From an uncultured Alphaproteobacteria bacterium (GTDB lineage Bacteria; Pseudomonadota; Alphaproteobacteria; RF32; CAG-239): 48,857 nt of DNA. Both the position numbers and the translations under genes were made by a program. Below the pieces are notes generated by a model that worked only from the letters and a program-made list of their open reading frames with translations, made no database searches and was not told the DNA's origin. The stretch lies in contig CALYAW010000010.1 in assembly GCA_944393685.1 (NCBI GenBank), positions 1-48,857 on the forward strand, given 5' to 3'. Positions 26,352 to 33,818 of this stretch are shown here, piece by piece (positions within the stretch are counted from its first letter, which is position 1; each line of letters begins with the position of its first letter).

Positions 26352-26560
26352 AAAGAACCGTATGTTTATTATTTTTTCTGCTTTTATCCGCACCTGTTTT
26401 GGCTTCTGACAATTCAACCGTGGTGATGAATACCAAGACTTATATTTATCATAGCCCAACCTGTAAATGGGCAAAACGTTGTACCAAAAACTGTATAAAA
26501 ACCACCAAAGACAAGGCAAAATCACAAGGTGCCAGACCTTGCAAAGTCTGCGGTGGATAG
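26348..26560 (+). CDS. Small secreted Cys-rich protein (Ada-like zinc motif)
   Basis: 70 residues with a signal peptide (about 1-19, LASD). The mature part has HSPTCKWAKRCTKNC and ends RPCKVCGG, a pattern shared with small Ada-type metal-binding modules (Y-H-x-x-x-C ... G-x-x-P-C-x-x-C). It is translationally coupled to the lipoprotein hydrolase by ATGA. Probably periplasmic; role unknown. Confidence 0.75.
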   Translation: MKRTVCLLFFLLLSAPVLASDNSTVVMNTKTYIYHSPTCKWAKRCTKNCIKTTKDKAKSQGARPCKVCGG

Positions 26561-26592
26561 ACTCATTATATAATCTAAGTTTTATAATGGGT
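26561..26592 (+). terminator. AT-rich hairpin after the lipoprotein pair
   Basis: ACTCATTATA (26561-26570) pairs with TATAATGGGT (26583-26592), with one G-T wobble, followed by CCTTATTTTT. It starts directly after the stop codon. The same arm sequence recurs at 26642 and, inverted, at 26674. Confidence 0.55.
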
Positions 26593-26641
26593 CCTTATTT
26601 TTCAAGCGTTACAAGACTTTGAGCCTGGACTTTTATTTTAT

Positions 26642-26683
26642 ACTCATTATAATTTATTATATAGATTCAATAATATAATGAGT
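26642..26683. repeat. Second copy of the ACTCATTATA inverted repeat
   Basis: ACTCATTATA (26642-26651) and TATAATGAGT (26674-26683) form a 10-bp inverted repeat that ends 11 bases before the tyrosine recombinase start. It repeats the arms of the hairpin at 26561-26592, so it may be a recombinase site or operator. Confidence 0.6.
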
Positions 26684-26694
26684 TAAAAACAAAA

Positions 26695-27294
26695 ATGGCA
26701 CTTAACAAACAGGCAAAAATCCTCACACCGAAGCAGCAAGAACTGGCATTGAGCTATCTGGAACGGACAAGATATCCGCTCCGCAATAAAATTATTTTTA
26801 TGTTGAGTTATAAAGCAGGATTACGAGCTAAAGAAATCGCAAGTTTAAACTGGCTGATGGTTTGTGATTCAGAAGGACAATTAAGCCAAGAAATTAATCT
26901 TATTAATAAAGCCTCTAAAGGCAAACAATCCGGCCGCATTATTCCTCTGCATAAAGATTTGGCAATTTTACTGGCAGAATTGCTGATCGAACAGAAGAAG
27001 AATGAGCATTTTGCTCTAACGAATCGGATTATCACCACAGAACGTACCAACAAGACCAGCCCACAAGCAATAGTCAACTTCTTTTATAATTTATATAAAG
27101 AAATCGGCTTCGAAGGTTGCTCCTCACATAGTGGACGTAGAACCTTTATCACCACTGCTGCAAAAAATATCAGCCTTGCCGGCGGAACCTTAAATGATAT
27201 TCGTATGCTGGCCGGACATTCTACCCTTGCCACGACCCAACGCTATATTGAATACAACACCGATGCTCAAAAGAAAATTGTTGAGATGGTTTAA
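26695..27294 (+). CDS. Compact tyrosine recombinase
   Basis: 199 residues carrying essentially only the catalytic domain: AGLRAKEIASL (first Arg, about residue 43), an SSHSGRRTFI box (His-x-x-Arg), LAGHSTLATTQRYIEYN with the second His and the Tyr nucleophile. The N-terminal core-binding domain of typical integrases is missing. No strong SD is visible. It follows immediately after paired inverted repeats. Possibly an integrase of a nested element or an inversion enzyme. Confidence 0.88.
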   Translation: MALNKQAKILTPKQQELALSYLERTRYPLRNKIIFMLSYKAGLRAKEIASLNWLMVCDSEGQLSQEINLINKASKGKQSGRIIPLHKDLAILLAELLIEQKKNEHFALTNRIITTERTNKTSPQAIVNFFYNLYKEIGFEGCSSHSGRRTFITTAAKNISLAGGTLNDIRMLAGHSTLATTQRYIEYNTDAQKKIVEMV

Positions 27295-27295
27295 G

Positions 27296-28156
27296 TTAGG
27301 CTACTTTTTTAATATTTAAAGGATTGGAATTAAAATCTAAAATTAAATTATCACTAGCAAACATAACTTCTGAACCATGATATTTAGGGCCTACGGTATA
27401 TCTTAAAAGGTAAGATATACTATTTCGCTGATAGATTTCCCGAATTTCTTTTTGATTATCATAAGAAACTAGCCAATGATGCTGTAATTTAGACAATTTA
27501 TCAAAAATCCTTACATGATCTTTATGTTTAAAAGAGTTCATATAAAGTTGCGCACCTTTTACATAGTAAGGTGGATCTAAATAAATTAGTGTATTTTTCA
27601 CATCTAAGGTTGACACAACATCATCAAGAAACTTAACAGCATCCATATTAAAAATATGGATTTTTTTTCTGTATTTTCCTATATTTTTTATTTTTGTTAT
27701 TAACGATTCCTTATTAAACCGCGCATCTATTTTCCATTTTCCGGTCTGAGAAATTCCCCCAATCACTCCTGCCATTATTATACCTGAACGATTTGTTCTA
27801 TTTAGGAAAAAAGTTGAAAATCCCAAATCAAATAAATTTGCATTTTCTTTATTTAACTGTATCTCCTTTTGTTTTTTCCATTCCTCGATAGTAACATTTA
27901 TACTCTCAAGGCGACAAATAAAACGTTCCGTATGATTTACAACAGAATCCCAAAATGCATAAATAGAACGGTCTTTATCATTGATAAAAATCCTATCGAC
28001 TATTCCATCAAACAAAAGATTCAATGCTACGCCCGCACCACCAGCAAAAGGCTCAACATAACTCCCTCCTATTATGTTGTTATCTTTTATTAATTTAGCA
28101 ACAAAGTTCGTAATTCTACTTTTGCCACCAGGATATCGTAAAGGACTTCTATTCAT
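27296..28156 (-). CDS. D12-class (Dam-like) adenine-N6 DNA methyltransferase
   Basis: 286 residues. Starts SPLRYPGGKSRI; the AdoMet motif EPFAGGAG is at residues 35-42 and the catalytic DPPY at 194-197, the order of D12 (alpha-class) enzymes such as Dam. ATG 28156 is preferred because GGA lies just upstream and the family starts here; ATG 28183 is the alternative. It is downstream of the ParB/Srx gene, in the same direction and 45 bases apart. No restriction endonuclease is seen next to it. Confidence 0.9.
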   Translation of the reverse strand: MNRSPLRYPGGKSRITNFVAKLIKDNNIIGGSYVEPFAGGAGVALNLLFDGIVDRIFINDKDRSIYAFWDSVVNHTERFICRLESINVTIEEWKKQKEIQLNKENANLFDLGFSTFFLNRTNRSGIIMAGVIGGISQTGKWKIDARFNKESLITKIKNIGKYRKKIHIFNMDAVKFLDDVVSTLDVKNTLIYLDPPYYVKGAQLYMNSFKHKDHVRIFDKLSKLQHHWLVSYDNQKEIREIYQRNSISYLLRYTVGPKYHGSEVMFASDNLILDFNSNPLNIKKVA

Positions 28157-28201
28157 AATATTTCCAAACTTAATAGATGTCATATAAACTTATTATAAAT
28201 A

Positions 28202-29590
28202 TTAAGTTAATTTGCTAACATCAAGATTATTAAATAACTCAGCTTCATCATCTAATAAAAACTCAATTATGGGTATCAACTGGTTTCGGTAATTTTCAGC
28301 TAGAACTAAATCCGCAGTAATATTAGGATTATGCATAACCGCATGCAATTTTTCTAAATCAAACTGTTGTAAGGATTGTCTCTGTTTTTTATCTATAATT
28401 ATTTCTGCAAACTTATTTTTTAGTCCTTCACAATATATTTTTTTATCTTTTGCTGAATATAAAGACTGAAAGTGAGTAGTATTTTTCAACAACTTTGTTT
28501 TATATTTTGTATCCTCAACTACATACTTAATTACACATTCAAGAACAGCTCTTGATAATGCGATTATTGAATTTTCATACCCCTTTGATAAGCGATATAA
28601 CTCATTAATAATAGTTACAATGTTTGGATTACATTTTTTTCTTTTAATTTCTGGCTTTTTCTTAACAGATATTCTTGGTTTACGCTGTTTAGAGCGTTGG
28701 GCTTCATCTTCGGGACTGATATTATTTGAATTGTTAGAACTTGACACACTGTTTGTCGATGAAGAAGAATTATTAAAAGAATTTTCTGTTGTAACATTTT
28801 CTACACTAGTTTCATTCGATGTTATATTTATTAGTTTTTTTATTTTATTTAGATAAGTCCTAATATTGTCAATAGTATCAATTTCCGAAACTTTAAGCTT
28901 GCCCGACGTAACTTCTTCTGCAACTACAATCAGTACTTTTACAGCAGTTTCAGAAACTGATGAACTATCTAGATGTCGATTATTAAATGCTATTCCTAAT
29001 TCATTCATCACAATAGATGATGTAACAAATCTTTGAAAGTTAGTAATATTTTTAAATCCTTTTTCTTCATAACGAATAAATCTGAGAATATCAATGGCTT
29101 CTTGATATTTACTAATTCCTTTAGCATCTTCTTCAAAACGGCTAATTCCCATCGCATCCCAAGGAACCCTCCCTTTACCTTCTTGTTCACCAGAATGAAG
29201 TAAGCCAATAAATGGCTTTATAGAATCATACTTGTCAAAAACTGCTACTCGAATCTTTGTAGGTATAGTTCCCAATAATGCATAACTCTCAAGTTTCTTC
29301 CTGTTTTTATTATTTTTACATAAAGCTGGATTTAAAAGCATTTTAAGAGCCGCTACGCGTCTATTCCCTTCCTTAACGACAAACCCATCGTCATTTTCTA
29401 CGACACCTATATTTTCAAGCGGATTAAGTCCTCTTTCGGCAATATCTTTAGCAATATTCATTTGTTTTTCAGGCTGATCTTCTTCAAACCAACGAATAAT
29501 TTCTTCTTGACTATTTTTTTCATCATGTCTGAAATTTTTATTATCAAGAATCAAATCGTCAACATTAACTTCTAAAAATTCTCTAAGCAC
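28202..29590 (-). CDS. ParB/Srx-domain protein, paired with the methyltransferase
   Basis: 462 residues, GTG start at 29590 with AAGGGG seven bases upstream. The N-terminal ParB/sulfiredoxin-like domain (about 1-95) has the signature VVKEGNRRVAALKML (EGNRR at 74-78). The middle (about 265-315) is a Ser/Asn-rich then basic linker. The C-terminal domain (about 325-455) is helical (SRAVLECVIKYVVE, KLHAVMHNPN) and recalls HEPN/DUF4145-like regions of abortive-infection proteins; that comparison is tentative. Forms an operon with the Dam-type methyltransferase. Confidence 0.75.
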   Translation of the reverse strand: MLREFLEVNVDDLILDNKNFRHDEKNSQEEIIRWFEEDQPEKQMNIAKDIAERGLNPLENIGVVENDDGFVVKEGNRRVAALKMLLNPALCKNNKNRKKLESYALLGTIPTKIRVAVFDKYDSIKPFIGLLHSGEQEGKGRVPWDAMGISRFEEDAKGISKYQEAIDILRFIRYEEKGFKNITNFQRFVTSSIVMNELGIAFNNRHLDSSSVSETAVKVLIVVAEEVTSGKLKVSEIDTIDNIRTYLNKIKKLINITSNETSVENVTTENSFNNSSSSTNSVSSSNNSNNISPEDEAQRSKQRKPRISVKKKPEIKRKKCNPNIVTIINELYRLSKGYENSIIALSRAVLECVIKYVVEDTKYKTKLLKNTTHFQSLYSAKDKKIYCEGLKNKFAEIIIDKKQRQSLQQFDLEKLHAVMHNPNITADLVLAENYRNQLIPIIEFLLDDEAELFNNLDVSKLT

Positions 29591-29629
29591 AGTTTAGCCC
29601 CTTTTAATAACATATATTATTAGTTGCCA

Positions 29630-29658
29630 ATACTAAGCAATGAAGTAAGTAATGTCAA
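29630..29658 (-). promoter_or_regulatory. Promoter of the ParB-methyltransferase operon
   Basis: On the minus strand TTGACA (29658-29653), 17 bases, then TAGTAT (29635-29630), 40 bases before the GTG start. The strong -35 and ideal spacing indicate an independent transcription unit. Confidence 0.65.
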
Positions 29659-29732
29659 TGATTTTAATCAAAAAAATAGAAGCCCACATTGTAAATGCTT
29701 TATATAATCCTTCTTATTATTAGAAATATTTT

Positions 29733-30803
29733 TCATATCATTTTTTCAAATCTCTCTGCTAATTGATAAGTTCTAGCCTTTTTTGACTCATTAGCATATT
29801 GCAAAAAACCTTCCGCTACCCACTGGCGCAATAAAAATCTGGCTGATGGTGCTGAAAGCCCTAAAATTTCCGCAATTTGTGTACTGTTGACTTCCTTATA
29901 CTCTGTAAATAGCTCTAAAACTTTGCGTTGTTTAATATCCAATTCACGCAATATCGGGCCTTTATCTATCGTGTAGCCTTTAGTTTGTTCATTTGACGCA
30001 TGTTGATTAACTTTATCAAAAGCATCTGCCACACCGGACACAAAATATTCCAACCATGAGGTTATGTCTGCTTCATTCCTTCCGTAATAATAATTATGAT
30101 GCGGATGTGTTTGTAATGCGTCATAATAACGGATTAAATCTTTTGCATAATATTCTTCCAAGGAATAAATCCCCTTTAGACCATAACCACCTTTACGCAT
30201 AACAAAACTTGTCAATAATCGTGCGGTTCGGCCATTTCCGTCATAATAAGGGTGTATGGTTACAAACTGATAATGCACTATTCCTGCCACCAATGGAACA
30301 GGTAAATTAGTTGCATTTTGCACCCATTGGCAAAAATCTCGCATCATCTCCGGCACATCTTTGGCTTCCGGTGGCAAATAAATTTTGGCTCCGGTTTCGC
30401 TATCATAAATGGCATTTTGATTATCTCGGTATGGGATTATACTTTGGCTAGCCTCAACCAAACTATGAATATGTGCAATCAGCTCTTCATCAAAAGAATG
30501 ATTAGCCACAACAGCTTCTTCCATTGCATTCCAAGCCTTATAGTAAGCCTTAACTTCCTGCTCGTCTTTTTCTCTTTGAGGAAGTTTTCGACCTTTCAGA
30601 GCTTCTGCAACCTCTTTTCCGCTCAGACGATTACCCTCAATTTGCGTTGAATAGTGAATTGTGGCCACTTTTGCACTTTCTCGCAATGATAACAGAAGTT
30701 GTGGCGATATGGGTTGATTTTCAAACTGCTGCTTAATAACTTCGATTTTTGAAAGATTTGCAAGCATCTGAGCTGTTACTGTATATTTAGGACTGAAAGC
30801 CAT
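29733..30803 (-). CDS. Class II Fic protein with C-terminal winged helix
   Basis: 356 residues. Fic enzymes transfer AMP or other nucleotides to target proteins. The inhibitory helix motif STQIEGN (Ser52, Glu56, Gly57) precedes the Fic core HPYYDGNGRTARLL (184-197), the class II layout in which the enzyme restrains itself. A winged-helix region (about 290-350, STQIAEILGLSAPSARFLLRQW) suggests DNA binding. Four phased AACATTA boxes lie in its promoter region, so autoregulation is plausible. No separate Fic antitoxin is needed. Confidence 0.93.
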   Translation of the reverse strand: MAFSPKYTVTAQMLANLSKIEVIKQQFENQPISPQLLLSLRESAKVATIHYSTQIEGNRLSGKEVAEALKGRKLPQREKDEQEVKAYYKAWNAMEEAVVANHSFDEELIAHIHSLVEASQSIIPYRDNQNAIYDSETGAKIYLPPEAKDVPEMMRDFCQWVQNATNLPVPLVAGIVHYQFVTIHPYYDGNGRTARLLTSFVMRKGGYGLKGIYSLEEYYAKDLIRYYDALQTHPHHNYYYGRNEADITSWLEYFVSGVADAFDKVNQHASNEQTKGYTIDKGPILRELDIKQRKVLELFTEYKEVNSTQIAEILGLSAPSARFLLRQWVAEGFLQYANESKKARTYQLAERFEKMI

Positions 30804-30815
30804 GATGATTTCCTT

Positions 30816-30866
30816 AACATTATTTCAACATTAAAATAATATTATTTAAACATTAAATCAACATTA
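30816..30866. promoter_or_regulatory. Phased AACATTA operator array upstream of fic
   Basis: AACATTA occurs at 30816, 30827, 30849 and 30860, that is with steps of 11, 22 and 11 bases, all in the same orientation. Eleven bases is one helical turn, so all boxes face the same side of the DNA. The array lies 13-63 bases before the fic start. The repeats are seen directly; binding by Fic or by the 84-residue protein is inference. Confidence 0.65.
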
Positions 30867-30873
30867 AAATAAG

Positions 30874-31128
30874 TTATTCACCTTTATCTGCTCGTTCAAA
30901 AATGGCACCTAAGACTTCAAGGTTTTTAATGGTTGCTTTTAAAATTCTACTTTGTGTTGCTCGAAGCGTATAGAAGTTCTTGCTTTTATTGGATTCCATT
31001 GTTTTGACAATCATTTCAACTTCTAACCCAGTATAACAACGCAATATCTTTGTAAAAGAATTGCTGAAATGCTTTAGTGCGTAATTTAATGCCTTATCGT
31101 CCAGACAGATATAAAAGTCTTTAATCAT
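30874..31128 (-). CDS. Small protein upstream of fic
   Basis: 84 residues, basic C-terminal half, no signal peptide. Predicted mainly helical (DDKALNYALKHF, TGLEVEMIVKTME, SRILKATIKNLEVLGAIFE). AAAGGA lies upstream of the ATG. It is the first gene of a possible two-gene unit with fic, with the AACATTA array between them. I do not recognise a family; an antitoxin-like or regulatory role is only suggested by context. Confidence 0.6.
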   Translation of the reverse strand: MIKDFYICLDDKALNYALKHFSNSFTKILRCYTGLEVEMIVKTMESNKSKNFYTLRATQSRILKATIKNLEVLGAIFERADKGE

Positions 31129-31176
31129 TTTTTCTTATTTCCTTTAGCCATTGATTATATAATAAAAATATTGAGC

Positions 31177-31296
31177 TCAATTCGTTTTTAGAATTTTCTG
31201 AACTTGAGGATCGTCTTCTAAACTTTGAACAATAGGGTATAATTCAGTTAATTCATCAGAGTATTTTTTCCTAAGGTCATAAAGTTTGCGCTGCCA
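31177..31296 (-). pseudogene. 3' remnant of an unidentified gene
   Basis: A 39-codon stretch translating to a charged, protein-like C-terminus (LYDLRKKYSDELTELYP, then LEDDPQVQKILKTN and TGA). It has no start: a TAG lies directly upstream at 31297-31299, beside the hairpin at 31299-31330. It looks like the tail of a gene cut by an insertion or deletion. Confidence 0.5.
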
Positions 31297-31298
31297 CT

Positions 31299-31332
31299 AA
31301 AAAAAAGGTCGCCGTTAAGGTGGCTTTTTTTA
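31299..31332. terminator. Bidirectional terminator
   Basis: GTCGCC (31308-31313) pairs with GGTGGC (31319-31324) with wobbles, extended by A/T pairs, with T runs on both strands. On the minus strand it would end transcripts from the disrupted gene at 31447-32154. Confidence 0.7.
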
Positions 31333-31437
31333 TTGGCAATAGAGGAAGTTGATGAGAACTCATGGAGGAAATATGTTCGACTGTTAGCAAAGGGCATAAA
31401 GAGTGTGATGGCTATAGCTAACGAACGTAAGTTTTGA
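31333..31437 (+). pseudogene. Short coding remnant on the plus strand
   Basis: A 34-codon frame directly after the terminator translates to a protein-like ENSWRKYVRLLAKGIK segment and stops at TGA 31435-31437. It has no convincing start and is too short for a gene. Probably gene debris at an element boundary. Confidence 0.3.
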
Positions 31438-31446
31438 CGGCAAAGA

Positions 31447-32154
31447 TTAATATGATGATTTTTGCTTTTGTAGTAATTTGTTTTTGATAATCTTATCGGC
31501 AATATTATCTGCTGTTATTACTCCCGATAAGCTGTCTTTTGCTTTGTTTTGTCGGGCTCTTATTTCTTCTTTTCTTTTGTTTAAGCGTTTGATTTGGGCT
31601 TCTACTGACGGCTGGGGCGTAGCCGCTTCGTGTTCGAGGATAAAAAGCTGTTTTTTGGTCAGTTTTTTTCCGTCGAATGAGATTATGTGCTTGGGCATTG
31701 TTGATAATTAGTTCCAAAAATTCTTTGTATTCTGGTGGGCAGGAGCTGTCAGGATTGTTTTCTATGTCGGCTAATTTCTTTGGTACGCTGTTGAGAAATT
31801 TGACAATGCCATGTTCAAATTCTCCGGCTCCCCAGCTTGTTGTCGATTTGGCATAACTTGCTGCTGAGTGGTATCTGGCATCATTATAAGATGAATAAAG
31901 CGCGCCAAAAGGACCATGGCCTTCATAACCCTGATTTTGGCGTATATTAATACTGGAGTAGGTGCCAGAATCAATATATTTTGAATAGCAATCAAAAAAT
32001 TCATCAGTAAGGAGTGAAGGTGTTAAATATTTAGATAAAATGTATCTGATTTCAGCGTATTTATGTATTTATTATCAGATTTTGAAGTGCCAAGGCCATT
32101 TGCAATGATATCTTTGGCAAAATGAGAAGAGGTGCCATGATACAAGACTACCAT
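31447..32154 (-). pseudogene. Frameshifted ADP-ribosyltransferase-like gene
   Basis: Starts at ATG 32154 behind AAGGAG. The N-terminus VVLYHGTSSHFAKDIIANGL has the Y-H-G-T then I-x-x-x-G-L pattern of ADP-ribosyltransferase folds. The frame then stops at about 32023; coding continues in the next frame from about 32075 (YAEIRYILSKYLTP, then ARYHSAASYAKSTTSWGAGE) down to about 31705, and a third frame (IISFDGKKLTKKQLFILEHE) carries on to TAA at 31447. Two frameshifts, or one frameshift plus an overlapping gene, explain this. Toxin-like decay product. Confidence 0.6.
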
Positions 32155-32353
32155 AATGTTTTTCTCCTTAATTGATAAGTCCATATTAGCATATCCTTCA
32201 ACTTGAAACAATCTTAAATGTCAATGGATTGTGATGAGCTTTATTTTCACAGATGTGACTGAAGAGAAGTTGCTCGAATAATATAAGAGTTCAAGAGTAC
32301 TTAAAAATCTTGCAAAAGGTTGAGATTATTTGCGTAAAGCAAAAATATATTTA
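32155..32353. other. Intergenic stretch at the right edge of the island
   Basis: AT-rich DNA without a gene I can support. The island-chromosome junction should be in or near it, because the secE promoter follows at 32354. I could not find a copy of the tRNA-Trp 3' end here. Confidence 0.4.
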
Positions 32354-32382
32354 TTGACATCGCAAAAATAATTTAATATGGT
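32354..32382 (+). promoter_or_regulatory. secE-nusG promoter
   Basis: TTGACA (32354-32359), 17 bases, then TATGGT (32377-32382). A leader hairpin follows: CAGAATGTATT (32396-32406) with AATATATTCTG (32435-32445), one mismatch. It shows that secE-nusG can be transcribed without tRNA-Trp. Confidence 0.6.
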
Positions 32383-32504
32383 GGCTGCAATATGTCAGAA
32401 TGTATTTTGCTGGCTTTGTTGGCTTGCTTTTTTGAATATATTCTGTCTTTTGCTTTAGCAAAGAATTGGATGTTTCTTTAATCTTTGGTTGAATGGAAAA
32501 ATTT

Positions 32505-32702
32505 ATGGCTAAGATTAGTCCTATACAGTTTTTTAGACAAGTAAAACAAGAAGTTAAAAAAGTTACATGGCCAACCAGAAAAGAGGTCGTTCAGACTTCA
32601 ATTATGGTTTTGGTTATTGTGGCTATTGCTGCGACTTTCTTCTTCTTCGTTGACCAATTCTTCGGCTGGGCCGTCAAGTTAATCTTTGGTCTTGGAGTAT
32701 AG
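32505..32702 (+). CDS. secE: Protein translocase subunit SecE
   Basis: Small membrane subunit that clamps SecY. From ATG 32505 the protein has 65 residues beginning MAKISPIQFFRQVKQEV, as in related bacteria; an ATG four codons earlier is possible. KKVTWPTRKEV is the conserved amphipathic helix, followed by a single membrane segment (about 33-55). nusG starts five bases later. Separated from tRNA-Trp by the island. Confidence 0.95.
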   Translation: MAKISPIQFFRQVKQEVKKVTWPTRKEVVQTSIMVLVIVAIAATFFFFVDQFFGWAVKLIFGLGV

Positions 32703-32706
32703 ACTT

Positions 32707-33237
32707 ATGGAACCTAAATGGTATGTGGTGAATGTTCATTCCGGTTGCGAAAAAAAAGTATCGGAGTCCATTAAAGAGCAAGCTGTCGTCAAAAAAATGG
32801 AAGATAAAATCTTCGATATCATGATCCCGACAGAAGAAGTTGTCGAAGTTAAAAAAGGGACTAAAGTAACAAGTGAACGGAAATTCTTTCCCGGATATAT
32901 TCTGGTGAAGATGATTATGACGGATGATGCTTGGCACTTGATTAAAAATAATCCGAATGTAAGTAATTTTTTGGGTAGTCGTAATAAGCCCTATCCGATT
33001 ACCGAGGCTGAAGCTCAACGCATTATTACTCAAATGCAGGAGGGCATTGAAAGACCTCAGACCGTGGTTGAGTTTGAAGTCGGAGAGCAAGTTCGTGTTT
33101 GTGATGGGCCTTTTGCTTCCTTTGTCGGACTTATTGAAGAAGTTGATGCCGAAAAAGCAAGAGTGAAGGTTTCGGTTTCAATCTTTGGGCGTTCGACTCC
33201 CGTGGAATTGGAATATAATCAGGTCGAAAGAATATAG
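32707..33237 (+). CDS. nusG: Transcription termination/antitermination protein NusG
   Basis: NusG binds RNA polymerase and links it to Rho or ribosomes. ATG 32707 gives MEPKWYVVNVHSGCEKKV, 176 residues. The NGN domain (about 1-115) includes FFPGYILVKM; the KOW domain (about 122-176) shows VCDGPFASFVGLIEEVD and VSIFGRSTPVELEYNQVE. The usual rplK neighbour is absent: a terminator follows at once. Confidence 0.97.
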   Translation: MEPKWYVVNVHSGCEKKVSESIKEQAVVKKMEDKIFDIMIPTEEVVEVKKGTKVTSERKFFPGYILVKMIMTDDAWHLIKNNPNVSNFLGSRNKPYPITEAEAQRIITQMQEGIERPQTVVEFEVGEQVRVCDGPFASFVGLIEEVDAEKARVKVSVSIFGRSTPVELEYNQVERI

Positions 33238-33257
33238 TTTTTTGTCCGAAAAATTTT

Positions 33258-33291
33258 AAAGAACAGATGTAATTGGCATCTGTTCTTTTTT
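33258..33291 (+). terminator. Intrinsic terminator after nusG
   Basis: AAAGAACAGATG (33258-33269) pairs perfectly with CATCTGTTCTTT (33277-33288), followed by T residues. Confidence 0.92.
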
Positions 33292-33332
33292 TGTTTTGAG
33301 CTCAGATTCTTATTCTTTTGTAGACGCTTATT

Positions 33333-33364
33333 AAAAAAAGAGCGAATCGGAAATTCGCTCTTTT
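33333..33364. terminator. Terminator for the 33390 gene
   Basis: AAAAGAGCGAAT (33336-33347) with ATTCGCTCTTTT (33353-33364), CGGAA loop. T runs occur on the minus strand, where the 33390-33689 gene ends. Confidence 0.85.
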
Positions 33365-33389
33365 GGTTTACCGAAATGTTTTTATATAT

Positions 33390-33689
33390 TTAATCGGTGA
33401 TGTCAGCTTCGTAAGCGTATACAATTTTGGTGTCTTTATCTTCTTTTTCTACGCTTAGTTCGCAGACCAAAAGTTTGTCAGATTCTTGGATGCTGTCAAG
33501 GACATCGTCCGGAATGCCGTCAAGATAAACCTCGTCGGTCGGCGTGCGATGCAAAATGGCTGATTTGTTGTTGATGTCAAGTTCTATACTCGAGTCATGT
33601 GGTTCGCCTTCATGCACATAAAGAAGAAGCATAACCTCATCTTCATCGTTAATTAAAAAATCATAAGTGTTTATATCTGGTGTGGCCAT
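33390..33689 (-). CDS. Small acidic protein of unknown function
   Basis: 99 residues, strongly acidic (many Asp and Glu), no membrane segment or signal peptide. Segments such as EVMLLLYVHEGEPHD and SAILHRTPTDEVYLDGIPDDVLD suggest a compact alpha/beta fold. AGGGCAAGGGA precedes the ATG and a terminator follows, so it is a single-gene unit. No family recognised. Confidence 0.7.
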   Translation of the reverse strand: MATPDINTYDFLINDEDEVMLLLYVHEGEPHDSSIELDINNKSAILHRTPTDEVYLDGIPDDVLDSIQESDKLLVCELSVEKEDKDTKIVYAYEADITD

Positions 33690-33818
33690 TCCCTTGCCCT
33701 CTCATCAATATGTTTGTGTGAAGTATAGCTGATAAGAGTTGAAGAAGTGTTAATATATCGGAGATAAAAGATGAATTTTGTGCCGGAGTTTGTATAATAC
33801 ACTCTTAAGGAGAGAATA

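Noticed and set aside
31248..31502. 84-codon minus-strand frame at the island edge
   Set aside because: It crosses the terminator at 31299-31332 and lies opposite or out of frame with more protein-like remnants.
31771..32004. 77-codon minus-strand frame within the broken ART-like gene
   Set aside because: Its translation is Met/Leu/Ile-rich noise; the neighbouring frame gives the coherent protein.
32233..32279. Short plus-strand frame beginning MSFIFTDVTE
   Set aside because: Only 15 codons with no context. It could be debris but cannot be supported.
31140..32492. A copy of the tRNA-Trp 3' end marking attR
   Set aside because: I looked for the CCCCTGCCA end by eye and did not find it. Serine integrases need only short cores, so the right end stays undefined.
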